From contig CALMOI010000424.1 of assembly GCA_937871735.1 (NCBI GenBank), positions 1 through 13,794 of the forward strand: DNA of 13,794 bases, given 5' to 3'. This document shows positions 1 through 7,294 of the stretch, in pieces. Under the pieces are notes generated by a model. That model ran no database searches and was not told the origin of the DNA. It saw only the letters and a program-made list of their open reading frames with translations. The DNA comes from an uncultured Comamonadaceae bacterium. GTDB taxonomy: Bacteria; Pseudomonadota; Gammaproteobacteria; Burkholderiales; Burkholderiaceae_C. The translations under genes were made by a program, and so were the position numbers. The stretch's first letter is position 1, and each line of letters starts with the position of its first letter.

Positions 1-428
1 CCAATGCCGGATTGAATGCCAGAGACATCCGCAGTCACGCCCAGTTGCCAAATCGCCATTTGGTTGTTGGAGCCGGTTTGGGTCAAATCAGCCGTTTGAT
101 TGGAGAGGGTTTGGCTCAGGCGCAGCTCGTTGTCAGTGCCGGACTGCACCACCGTGGCAGACAGATTGCTGCCCTGCTGCCAAACCTCGGCCACGTTGCC
201 ACTGCCGCCGGATTGATCAATCGAGGCCTGGTTCGTATTCCCAGTTTGCTCAATACCAGCCGTGTTGCCAACTCCCGCGCTGATGCCCAAGTGGCTCTGA
301 AAAATCTCGGGTCGCCCAAAATCAGACAGCATGGACAAATCAGCATCGGCGGCATGGGTCGTCGTTGCGGCAGCAGCGCACCACAGCGCCACCACGGCCC
401 GTCGCTGCCCACGCCCCCAGGTCTTCAT
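1..428 (-). CDS. Curlin-repeat protein (CsgA/CsgB-like amyloid subunit), 3' end outside window
   Basis: Translation from the ATG at 428-426 stays open for 142 codons to the window edge, so the C-terminus is missing. Residues 1-26 look like a Sec signal peptide: a basic start (MKTWGRGQRR), an Ala/Val-rich core and a likely cut at THAA. From about residue 58 the protein shows curlin-type repeats of roughly 22 residues with regularly spaced Gln, Gly and Asn, such as IEQTGNTNQASIDQSG, VVQSGTDNELRLSQT and LTQTGSNNQMAIWQLG. Such repeats stack into the cross-beta core of curli amyloid. By family knowledge it would be exported through CsgG to the cell surface. The repeats look more irregular than typical CsgA, and QMAI near the fourth unit recalls the end of CsgB, so a nucleator-like role is possible; major versus minor subunit cannot be decided from a partial sequence. 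The start overlaps the csgG stop as ATGA, implying translational coupling. Confidence 0.88.
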   Translation of the reverse strand, partial: MKTWGRGQRRAVVALWCAAAATTTHAADADLSMLSDFGRPEIFQSHLGISAGVGNTAGIEQTGNTNQASIDQSGGSGNVAEVWQQGSNLSATVVQSGTDNELRLSQTLSNQTADLTQTGSNNQMAIWQLGVTADVSGIQSGI

Positions 429-1666
429 GATCCCGACAAGGGCGGCGAGGACAACATCGCGCCTTGTACCGAATCCGATCGCGTCTGCGACACGCCGCCT
501 GGCACAGACTTGCTGGCGGAGGAAGGCACCGTCGTCACTGGCGGCTCCGACACCGATTGCGCAGGCACATCAGGCAAGGGCGCGGGCTGCCCCCAACCTT
601 TAGACACGGGGGTTGGGACTGCCGCTGGGGCTTGGACTGCCACTTGCGGTGGCGGCGCAACAGGCGGTGGTGTGGGGGCGCTCGGCTGCTGTGCCAGTTG
701 CACGGGCGGCTGCGGCGCTTTGACCAAGCTGGGCGTGCGCATTGGAAGCGGCCCTGCGGTGCCGCTCTCTTCCGGTGCCAGCCACAGCGCCTCCGCCTCG
801 CGCAAGTAGTTTTGCACTATCGGCTGGAACCAATCTTGTGGATTGTTCAGCGCCCAGACCTGATCGCGCACACCTTGCACCGTCAGGTGAATCACGGCAG
901 ATTCAATCGCCTCCTTCACGGCCAACTGCGACGGCTCGTTGGTGGAGTACCCGCCTTCGGCTTGCAGCAAGGTTTTGTAGGACACAAACTTGTAAATGCT
1001 GGAAGAGACTTCGTGCGAAAAAATGGTTTTGGTGACCGACACGCTGTTGACCACTTGCCCTGTGCGCACGTCCACGTTACGCAAATTCACCGTCACCTGA
1101 TCGACGCGGTACTTGGTTTCAGCGCCTATGCCCAGCAAATTGGCACCTTGCCCGCCGGTGCGGACATTGGACTCAAAGCCCACAATGCCGCCTTCCAAAA
1201 TAAATTGCGCGGGAACAAGCTGTGGATAACTGGAACCCGGCTTGCCCTTGTCAGCGGGAGTTTCAATGGTGCGGGCCACACGCCGCTCATTGAGCAAGTT
1301 TTGGAAACCCTCGCGCTCAATCGGCATGTACCAGCCCGAGTCCAACATCGCTTTGACCAAAATCGAAGCGGCACCCTGAGTCACGGCGTTCGACAAGTTG
1401 CTGTCTGGCGAGGGCTTGAACTGCCCGGTCTGGTCACGAAACGCATACACCGCCACCGGCACCTTGAATGCCGGCGGTGGCAACTTGACCAAATCACGGG
1501 TGATGCGGGTGGCGGGTGTCAGCGTGGCATCGGCATTGACGTTGGAGGGCTTGACCTCTGTCGGCACTCGCAGCGGCGGCAATGAACAAGCTCCCAACAT
1601 CGCCAGCAGCGGCAATGCCACCGCCCAACGAGCCGAATCAAAAGAGGAAGTGCGCAGGCCAGTCAT
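425..1666 (-). CDS. csgG: CsgG, curli secretion channel lipoprotein with proline-rich C-terminal extension
   Basis: CsgG forms the ninefold outer-membrane channel through which curli subunits cross. This protein has 413 residues. The signal peptide ends in a lipobox (LGAC, lipidated Cys at 27). Family hallmarks follow: DQTGQFKPSP around 78-87, SNAVTQGA at 92-99, FQNLLNERR at 121-129, GFESNVRTGG at 163-172, GIGAETKY at 179-186, DQVTVNLRNVDVRTGQ at 189-204 and STNEP at 241-245. The conserved part ends near residue 295. E. coli CsgG is 277 residues, so about 115 residues are extra; they are rich in Pro, Ala, Gln and Ser (for example PTPPPVAPPP). Aligned by eye, the pore-lining positions equivalent to E. 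coli Tyr51, Asn55 and Phe56 are Ser86, Asn90 and Leu91, so both aromatics are replaced. The gene starts 2 nt after csgF and its stop overlaps the curlin start. The family call is firm; the role of the tail is unknown. Confidence 0.95.
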   Translation of the reverse strand: MTGLRTSSFDSARWAVALPLLAMLGACSLPPLRVPTEVKPSNVNADATLTPATRITRDLVKLPPPAFKVPVAVYAFRDQTGQFKPSPDSNLSNAVTQGAASILVKAMLDSGWYMPIEREGFQNLLNERRVARTIETPADKGKPGSSYPQLVPAQFILEGGIVGFESNVRTGGQGANLLGIGAETKYRVDQVTVNLRNVDVRTGQVVNSVSVTKTIFSHEVSSSIYKFVSYKTLLQAEGGYSTNEPSQLAVKEAIESAVIHLTVQGVRDQVWALNNPQDWFQPIVQNYLREAEALWLAPEESGTAGPLPMRTPSLVKAPQPPVQLAQQPSAPTPPPVAPPPQVAVQAPAAVPTPVSKGWGQPAPLPDVPAQSVSEPPVTTVPSSASKSVPGGVSQTRSDSVQGAMLSSPPLSGS

Positions 1667-1668
1667 AG

Positions 1669-2097
1669 TTATTCCGTATTGCCGACCACAATCACAGTGG
1701 TCGCGCCCGTCGTTTTGTCGGTGGTGTTCATCACCAAATTGCCGGTGGCATCTTTGGTGATGGCGATCACATAGTTACCCGCCGTGACCGTGTTGCCTTC
1801 CAGCAATTTGCCATCAGCATCAAAAATGCTGCTCACAGCAGTGGACGTCAGCCGACTCAGCACGGCGCTTTCCAGCTGCGCAGTGAATTTTTCTAGCGCA
1901 GTTTTGCTGGTCGATGGCGCTTTGAAATCGTTTTGAGCCTGTGCGTTGGCCAGCAACCCCGACGCGTTGGCCGGGTTGCCGCCGAAGGTGGGGTTGACGG
2001 GGGTGTAAACCAATTCGCCAGCCCCTGCGCTCAGGGAACACCACAAGCCCCCCATCGCCACAAGACAGCTCAAACGCATGAATGATGTTGAAGTCAC
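1669..2097 (-). CDS. csgF: CsgF, curli assembly factor
   Basis: CsgF binds the CsgG channel and couples subunit export to nucleation at the cell surface. The protein has 142 residues (E. coli 138). A signal peptide at about 1-26 is followed by the family's most conserved segment, NPTFGGNP at 35-42, then LLANAQAQNDFK at 48-59. In E. coli the equivalent N-terminal segment inserts into the CsgG pore. A C-terminal beta-rich region (YVIAITKD, TDKTTGATT) also matches the family. I chose the GTG at 2097-2095 because AAGGAG lies 5 nt upstream of it. The next in-frame ATG is at 2079 and would still leave a usable signal peptide. A longer open frame extends upstream but runs across csgE in another frame and is not credible. 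The gap to csgE is 19 nt and to csgG 2 nt. Confidence 0.93.
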   Translation of the reverse strand: MTSTSFMRLSCLVAMGGLWCSLSAGAGELVYTPVNPTFGGNPANASGLLANAQAQNDFKAPSTSKTALEKFTAQLESAVLSRLTSTAVSSIFDADGKLLEGNTVTAGNYVIAITKDATGNLVMNTTDKTTGATTVIVVGNTE

Positions 2098-2102
2098 GTA
2101 GG

Positions 2103-2108
2103 CTCCTT
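2103..2108 (-). promoter_or_regulatory. Ribosome binding site deciding the csgF GTG start
   Basis: AAGGAG on the minus strand, 5 nt before the GTG at 2097. It is a near-consensus Shine-Dalgarno sequence lying in the 19-nt csgE-csgF gap, and it favours the GTG over the in-frame ATG at 2079. Confidence 0.75.
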
Positions 2109-2116
2109 CGGTAAAT

Positions 2117-2575
2117 TTAGTAGGCTGATCGCGCCATGTCGGGATCGTTGAACAGCAGGTTTTGCAGCGCGGTTTCTGTGACTTTGTTTTGCACTTGCTC
2201 GGCAGCGGACTCGGCCAGCAACGCCACCACCGCATAACTGCGCGGCAAGATGGCGCGAAACACCACCGTATCGCCAGACCACACCTGAATCTCCGTGCCC
2301 ACTTTGGGCGACAGGCGCTCGCGCACCAGCAGCACGTGGGCTTCAGCGTCTTTTTGGCTGCTCCAGCTTTCGGCAAATTTGGTGTGGAAGTGCAGCCCCA
2401 AACTGGTCAGCACCTGCGCCAACACCAAGCCGCCGTACTCGGGCACGTCCTCGGCGGCATTGCGCGATGTGCTTGTGCCGGGCGCGGGCTCTGGCGCGTC
2501 TTGAGCGCAGGCCAGCGATGCGGCCAGCAGCCCCATGCCGCACAACACACCGCGTCCCACACGTTGCAGCATCAT
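2117..2575 (-). CDS. csgE: CsgE, periplasmic curli secretion specificity factor
   Basis: CsgE caps the periplasmic side of CsgG and delivers curli subunits to it. The protein has 152 residues from the ATG at 2575; E. coli CsgE has 129. The signal peptide (about 1-24) ends at LACAQ and is followed by a linker of some 20 residues rich in Pro, Ser and Thr. The conserved part starts at GLVLAQVLTSLGLHFH (49-64) and continues with KFAESW (66-71), a LLVRERLSP strand (82-90), EIQVWSGDTVVFRAILP (95-111) and the C-terminal LQNLLFNDPDM. These follow the E. coli order (a DFYRAFSDKW-like segment, an INERPS-like segment, then an IFQTFLFP-like segment). Two ATGs lie side by side at 2575 and 2572. Starts further upstream would overlap the tolC-like gene more deeply and spoil the signal peptide. 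The gene begins 8 nt after the channel gene's stop. Confidence 0.9.
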   Translation of the reverse strand: MMLQRVGRGVLCGMGLLAASLACAQDAPEPAPGTSTSRNAAEDVPEYGGLVLAQVLTSLGLHFHTKFAESWSSQKDAEAHVLLVRERLSPKVGTEIQVWSGDTVVFRAILPRSYAVVALLAESAAEQVQNKVTETALQNLLFNDPDMARSAY

Positions 2576-2581
2576 GCTCAG

Positions 2582-2586
2582 CCTCA
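2582..2586 (-). promoter_or_regulatory. csgE ribosome binding site overlapping the upstream stop codon
   Basis: TGAGG on the minus strand, 6 nt before the csgE ATG. Its first three bases are the TGA stop of the TolC-like gene. Ribosomes ending the type I channel gene therefore terminate on the csgE initiation site, which ties curli translation to the upstream secretion genes. Coupling is inferred from geometry. Confidence 0.6.
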
Positions 2587-3882
2587 GTGCGCCAGCGGCT
2601 CTGCGGCGCGGGTGGTGGAGTTGTCCAGCAACCAATCGGCCAACTGTCCTGCCTCAAAACGCATGCGCGCCAAGGCCACTTGCTGATCGACTTCGCTGTT
2701 GACCAAGTTGATGCGGGTGCTCAGGTGCTCGCTTTCAGCCGACAACACATCCAACAGCGAGCGCCGTCCCAGCTCGCGCCATTGGTCGTAATAGTCTTTG
2801 CGTACTTGGTCGGTGCTGGCCACCAAGCCCATCAAAGAGAGCGCGCGCTTGGCTTGGGCTTGCGCGTCAGCCCCAGCGGATTGAATTTTGTAGTCCAGCT
2901 CTTGGCGCAAAGTTTCGGCGCGCTCTTGTGCGGCTTGGGCGCGGGCCAGCAAAGCCAGTTGATTGGCCGCGCTGCTGTGGCCGTCAAACGCCACCCAGCG
3001 GGCCGTGACATACAACTGCGCAGGCGCGGCGACACCATACACATCGCGCCCCGATTGCTTGGACAGCACCACATCCACCTCTGGTTTTTGGGCGGCTTGC
3101 GCCTCGGCCAGTTGCGCTTGAGCGGCGGCGGCTTCATGCAACGCGGCGCGCAAGCTGGGGTGATTTTGGTTGGCCTGACTCACCAACAAGGCAGCATCCG
3201 CCTTGGGGAACGCAGGCAGCGCCCCGGCGCTGAGTGCAGCACCGACATCAGAGCCCACCAAGCGCATCAGCACCAACTGGTATTCACGCTGGCGCGCTTG
3301 CAGTGCCACCAGCGCATCTTCCGCCTGACCGAGCCGGGTTTGCGCTTGCGTCAGCTCGCTGCGGCGACCGGCGAACACCTCCACGATCTCCGAGAGCTTG
3401 TTGACCAAGGCGGTCAACTCAATGATGTGCTGTTGGTAGACCCGAATCGAGCGCTGCTGCTTGACCAACTGCAAGTAGGTGTTGACCGTGTCGTTGGCGG
3501 TGGTTTCACGCGCCAGCTTGAACTTGTCGGCCAGTGCGCTGGCCTGCGATTCACGCGCCTCAATTTGGCTGCGGATGCGGCCAAAGTCCCAGAGGTTGTA
3601 CGACACAGTTGCGCCCACCCGCCCCGTCAGCGCGTGGGCAGCGCTGGAATCCACCTTGGCGGCGGCACTGTTGGCGTTGAGTTCCAACTTCGGCCACAGC
3701 GCGCCTTGGGATTGCGCCACATCCTGCTGCGCAGCTTGCCAATTGGCCTGCGCCTCGCGTATTTGCGGGGCACGGTTCAACGCTATTTGCACCAGTTCAG
3801 GCAACGAGGCGGTTTGCGCCAACGCGGCTGAGCCCCACAGGGACAGCAGGCACAAGCCCCATAAAGTTGTGATTTTTTTCAT
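2584..3882 (-). CDS. TolC/LapE-type outer-membrane channel of type I secretion
   Basis: The protein has 432 residues and belongs to the outer-membrane efflux (OEP/TolC) family. It would supply the trans-periplasmic tunnel for the ABC exporter and membrane fusion protein encoded just upstream. A signal peptide is evident, with a likely cut after AALA (residue 22). The two structural repeats of the family can be seen: long Ala/Gln-rich helices, with turn motifs YNLWDFGR (95-102) in the first half and RWVAFDGHSSAANQ in the second. Length is slightly under E. coli TolC (493) and typical of dedicated type I channels. The ATG overlaps the membrane fusion gene's stop as ATGA (3882-3879). Its stop codon lies within the csgE ribosome binding site. 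It might in principle serve CsgG-independent efflux, but the context argues for adhesin export. Confidence 0.92.
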   Translation of the reverse strand: MKKITTLWGLCLLSLWGSAALAQTASLPELVQIALNRAPQIREAQANWQAAQQDVAQSQGALWPKLELNANSAAAKVDSSAAHALTGRVGATVSYNLWDFGRIRSQIEARESQASALADKFKLARETTANDTVNTYLQLVKQQRSIRVYQQHIIELTALVNKLSEIVEVFAGRRSELTQAQTRLGQAEDALVALQARQREYQLVLMRLVGSDVGAALSAGALPAFPKADAALLVSQANQNHPSLRAALHEAAAAQAQLAEAQAAQKPEVDVVLSKQSGRDVYGVAAPAQLYVTARWVAFDGHSSAANQLALLARAQAAQERAETLRQELDYKIQSAGADAQAQAKRALSLMGLVASTDQVRKDYYDQWRELGRRSLLDVLSAESEHLSTRINLVNSEVDQQVALARMRFEAGQLADWLLDNSTTRAAEPLAH

Positions 3883-5123
3883 CGCTCGCGCAAAGCCTCG
3901 CGGGCTTTGTAAATGGGTTTGAGCAGGTAATCGAGGATGGTTTTGTCGCCCGAGCGTATGTCCACCGTGGTGGTCATGCCGGGGATGATGGGCAAGGCTT
4001 TGCCATCGACTTGCATCGACGATTCGCGGGTGCGCACCAGCACGCGGTAGTAGGTGTCTTCGCCGGTGGCGGCGATGGCCGAGCGTGAGTCTTCGCGCAA
4101 GGTGTCGGGGCTGATGTGCTCCACCACGCCGTCCAAGCCGCCGTAAATGCCGTAGTCGTAGGCCGTGACCTTCACGGTGGCGGGCAAGCCTTCACGCAAA
4201 AAGGCCACGTCTTGCGGGCGGAACTTGGCTTCGACCAGCAAGCGGTCGTCCAGCGGCACGATCTCCATGATGGTGGCCGCCGGTTGAATCACGCCGCCTA
4301 TGGTGCTGATGCGAATGTCTTTCACCACGCCGCGCACGGGTGCTTTGATCGTGGTGTGCCGTGCGGTGTCAGCGCGGGCCACCACGTTCTCACGCGACTG
4401 GGCCAAATCGCTTTCCACACGGCTGAGTTCGGCGTTGGCTTCTGCGCGGTACTTGCTTTCGCGCTCGGCAATTTGCAGGCGCAAGTCGTTGGTTTGACGC
4501 TTCATGCGCAGCAGCTCAATGTCAGAGATCAGGCCGCGCGCCATCAAGGGCTCGGACATGCCGACTTCCTGCTCAGCCAGTTGCAAGCTGCGGCGCAGTT
4601 CAGCCACGCTTTGATCCAGCGCTTGCCGCCGTGAGTTGTAGGCCAAGGTTTCGTTGCTGACCAAATCAGGGTAGCGGTTGAGCGCACCCGGAAAAACCAG
4701 CGGCTTGGCGTAGGCCTCGGCGCGCAGCCGCGCTGCCGCCGCTTGCAGCGCCACCATCTTGCTGTAGCCCTCGTTGTAGACGGCTTTGGCGCGGGTCGCG
4801 TCAATTTCCAACAGCACCTGCCCGGCTTCGACCTTGTCGCCTTCTTTGACGTTGAGTCGCGCCAAGATGCCGCCTTCCAAGCTTTGAATCACTTGGTCGC
4901 CGCTGTTGGAGATGACTTTGCCGCTGCCACGGGTGACTTCATCGACGCGGGTCACGCTGGCCCACACGCCAAAGCTGACCACGATCAGCACCAGCATGTA
5001 CAAAGCCCAGCGCACGCGCGGCACGGTTTGATCCAGCAAGGCCGCGTGCAAATCGTTGGCATGGGCCAAGTCCACCGTGCGCAGTTCGGTGGATGGGGGG
5101 CGCATCAGATCATGAGCAGACAT
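3879..5123 (-). CDS. HlyD/LapC-type membrane fusion (adaptor) protein of type I secretion
   Basis: The protein has 414 residues. It would link the inner-membrane ABC exporter to the outer-membrane channel. It has a short cytoplasmic N-terminus, one membrane segment at about 39-57, a first lipoyl-like half around 65-110 (GSGKVISNSGDQVIQ, GGILARLNVKEGDKVEAGQ), a coiled-coil hairpin of about 118-250 rich in Arg, Glu and Gln, and a second lipoyl-like half from 260 (KAPVRGVVKDI, GGVIQP). The C-terminus carries the HlyD-family signature PGMTTTVDIRSGDKTI followed by LDYLLKPI. The ATG overlaps the last base of the ABC gene's stop (TGATG at 5125-5121) and the stop overlaps the channel gene, so all three are probably translated in step. 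Confidence 0.94.
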   Translation of the reverse strand: MSAHDLMRPPSTELRTVDLAHANDLHAALLDQTVPRVRWALYMLVLIVVSFGVWASVTRVDEVTRGSGKVISNSGDQVIQSLEGGILARLNVKEGDKVEAGQVLLEIDATRAKAVYNEGYSKMVALQAAAARLRAEAYAKPLVFPGALNRYPDLVSNETLAYNSRRQALDQSVAELRRSLQLAEQEVGMSEPLMARGLISDIELLRMKRQTNDLRLQIAERESKYRAEANAELSRVESDLAQSRENVVARADTARHTTIKAPVRGVVKDIRISTIGGVIQPAATIMEIVPLDDRLLVEAKFRPQDVAFLREGLPATVKVTAYDYGIYGGLDGVVEHISPDTLREDSRSAIAATGEDTYYRVLVRTRESSMQVDGKALPIIPGMTTTVDIRSGDKTILDYLLKPIYKAREALRER

Positions 5124-7294
5124 CAGGCCGCCTTGGCTGGTTGGCCCGCAATCGGCACGCCGCCGCCACGGGTCAGGGTCTCAAGCAACTGACGCTTGGG
5201 GCCGTCGGCAATCACCCGGCCTTGGTCTACCACGATCACGCGATCCACCAGCTCCAGCAGCGACATTCGGTGCGTGGCAATGATGAGCGTGCGCCGCCCC
5301 GGCATGCGTTTGAGTTGGGCGATGAAGGCGCTTTCAGTTTGCGCATCCATCGCGCTGCTGGGTTCGTCCATCAGCAGCACGGGCGGGTCGGCCAACAAGG
5401 TGCGCGCCAAAGCCACCAACTGGCGTTGACCGCCTGACAAACCCGCACCGCCCTCGCCCAGCATCATGTCCAAGCCCAGCGGGTGGCGCGCCACCACGGC
5501 ATCCAAGCCGGTGATGCGGCAGACGTTCAGCAATCGCTCCGCCGAGGCTTGCGGCACGCCCAAGCGCAGGTTGTCGCGCAGCGTGCCGTGAAACAGCTTG
5601 CAGTCTTGCGTCACCAAGCCGATGTTGTGATGGATGTCCGCCGGGTCAAGCTGGCGCAGGTCAATGCCATCCGCCAACACCGAGCCTTGCGTCGGCAGGT
5701 ACAAGCTGCTGAGCAAGCGCAACAGGGTGGATTTGCCACTGCCGATGCGCCCCAGCACCGCAATGCGCTCGCCGGGCTGCACATTCAAGCTGATGCCATC
5801 GAGCGCGGGTAATTTCTGATCGGGGTAGCCAAACTGCAAGCCCTCGGTGCGCAAAGCGCCATCAAAGCGCGGACGCGACAGGTACTGCTGATCGGCCACA
5901 TGGTCGGTCGGCTGCTTCATCAGCTCGCCCAACGAGGTCAGCGACGCTTTGGCCTGCTGAAAACGCACCGCCAAACCCACCACTTGCCCCAGCGGCGAGA
6001 CGGCTTGACGCGCCAGCATCACGGTGGCGATCAATGCGCCTTGCGACACCGCGCCTTGGTGTATCAGGTACACGCCCCACACCACCAGCACCACGGTTTC
6101 GATTTGCTGCACAAAGCTCACCCAGCCCATCGTGAAGCTGGTGAGCGCACGCGACTTCATGTAGCTGCCCGTGGCGGCGGCGCTGTAGTCTTCCCAGTTC
6201 TTTTGCATGCGCGACTGGCCGTTGACGGCCTTGAGGGTTTCGATGCCCTCCAGCGACTCCACCAACAGCCCGTGCTTGAGCGAAGACTCGCGCAAGTTCT
6301 CGCGCATGTGGCGTGCCAGCGGCCACTGCACCACCGCGCCCGCCAGCAGCACCAGCAGCATCGCCACCGCAGGCACCACCACCAGCGGCCCGCCAATGCT
6401 GAAAATCACCGCCAAAAACAGCAGCGCAAACGGCACATCGGTCAGCGCCGACACGGTGGCCGACGTGGTGAACTCGCGCACCGACTCAAACTCGCGCAGC
6501 CGATTGGCAAACGCCCCCGATGAGGCTGCGCGCTGCTCCAGCCGTATGCCCAAGGCTTGGCGAAACAGCATCGAGCCCAAAATCAAATCGACTTTCTTGC
6601 CCGCCACGTCCACCAAGTGGCTGCGCAGTTGGCGGGTGGCGAACTCAAACACCATCGCCAGCACGGTGCCGATGGCCAGCGTCCACAAGGTGGGATAGGC
6701 ATGAGTGGGCACCACGCGGTCATAGACGTTCATGGTGAAAAAAGTGCCCGCCAGCGTCAGCACGTTGATCATCAAGGCCGCCAGCACGGCGTTGCTGTAG
6801 TAGCTGCGAAAGCGCCACAGCGTGCCCCAAAACCAATGCAAATCTGAGCGCGGCGTGGGCGCACCGGCGCGCGCATCGTGGCGCAGTGCTGGCTTGAACA
6901 GGATGTGATAGCCCGTGGCGCGGTTGAGCAACTCATCGAGCGGCAGGCGCGCAGGCAGCAGCGCATCTGGCGACTCGGGCATGGCGGCTTCGACCGAGCC
7001 ATCGTCATGGCGGCGCATCAGCACGGCGGCTTGGCCGTCATGCAGCAGCACGATCACCGGCAACACGTAGTCGGGCAAATCAGTCAAACGCCGCTGCACC
7101 AGCGTGGCAACATGCCCGGCTTTGTGGGCCGCGCGGATCACCGCCTGCACGCTGGCTTGCTGGCCGTCGTGTGGCACACCTTGCTGCCACGCGGCAACGC
7201 TGCGCTCATCGCCGTGAAAGCTGGCGACCCAGGCCAAGCACTGAAACAGCACATCGGCCTGCGGCACTGCGACGGGGACAGCCGACACGCTCAC
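5123..7294 (-). CDS. LapB-type type I secretion ABC transporter with inactive C39-like domain
   Basis: This is the 723-residue inner-membrane ATPase that would power adhesin export. Residues 1-135 form a C39 peptidase-like domain. The CLA of its ACLA-like motif is present (19-21), but the residue matching the catalytic Cys is Val15, and no catalytic His is apparent near LPVIVLLHDG (78-87). It therefore looks like a non-cleaving substrate-docking domain, as in exporters of RTX proteins without a double-Gly leader. A six-helix membrane domain spans about 165-445. The nucleotide-binding domain has Walker A GRIGSGKST (515-523), a Q-loop at Gln563, signature LSGGQ (619-623), Walker B VLLMDEP (639-645) and H-loop His675. 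The start is a GTG whose last two bases join the adhesin stop (GTGA). No strong ribosome binding site is seen, so reinitiation after the adhesin is likely. Confidence 0.95.
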   Translation of the reverse strand: MSVSAVPVAVPQADVLFQCLAWVASFHGDERSVAAWQQGVPHDGQQASVQAVIRAAHKAGHVATLVQRRLTDLPDYVLPVIVLLHDGQAAVLMRRHDDGSVEAAMPESPDALLPARLPLDELLNRATGYHILFKPALRHDARAGAPTPRSDLHWFWGTLWRFRSYYSNAVLAALMINVLTLAGTFFTMNVYDRVVPTHAYPTLWTLAIGTVLAMVFEFATRQLRSHLVDVAGKKVDLILGSMLFRQALGIRLEQRAASSGAFANRLREFESVREFTTSATVSALTDVPFALLFLAVIFSIGGPLVVVPAVAMLLVLLAGAVVQWPLARHMRENLRESSLKHGLLVESLEGIETLKAVNGQSRMQKNWEDYSAAATGSYMKSRALTSFTMGWVSFVQQIETVVLVVWGVYLIHQGAVSQGALIATVMLARQAVSPLGQVVGLAVRFQQAKASLTSLGELMKQPTDHVADQQYLSRPRFDGALRTEGLQFGYPDQKLPALDGISLNVQPGERIAVLGRIGSGKSTLLRLLSSLYLPTQGSVLADGIDLRQLDPADIHHNIGLVTQDCKLFHGTLRDNLRLGVPQASAERLLNVCRITGLDAVVARHPLGLDMMLGEGGAGLSGGQRQLVALARTLLADPPVLLMDEPSSAMDAQTESAFIAQLKRMPGRRTLIIATHRMSLLELVDRVIVVDQGRVIADGPKRQLLETLTRGGGVPIAGQPAKAA

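Noticed and set aside
2098..2376. Upstream extension of csgF
   Set aside because: The extra 93 residues lie wholly or mostly over csgE in another frame and would bury the csgF signal peptide. The GTG at 2097 has a near-perfect ribosome binding site.
2467..3831. A 454-codon plus-strand frame opposite the TolC-like gene, and similar ones at 464-1585, 5900-6523 and 12-809
   Set aside because: These are shadows of GC-rich coding sequence. They are His/Arg/Gln-rich, carry no motifs, and lie opposite confidently identified genes.
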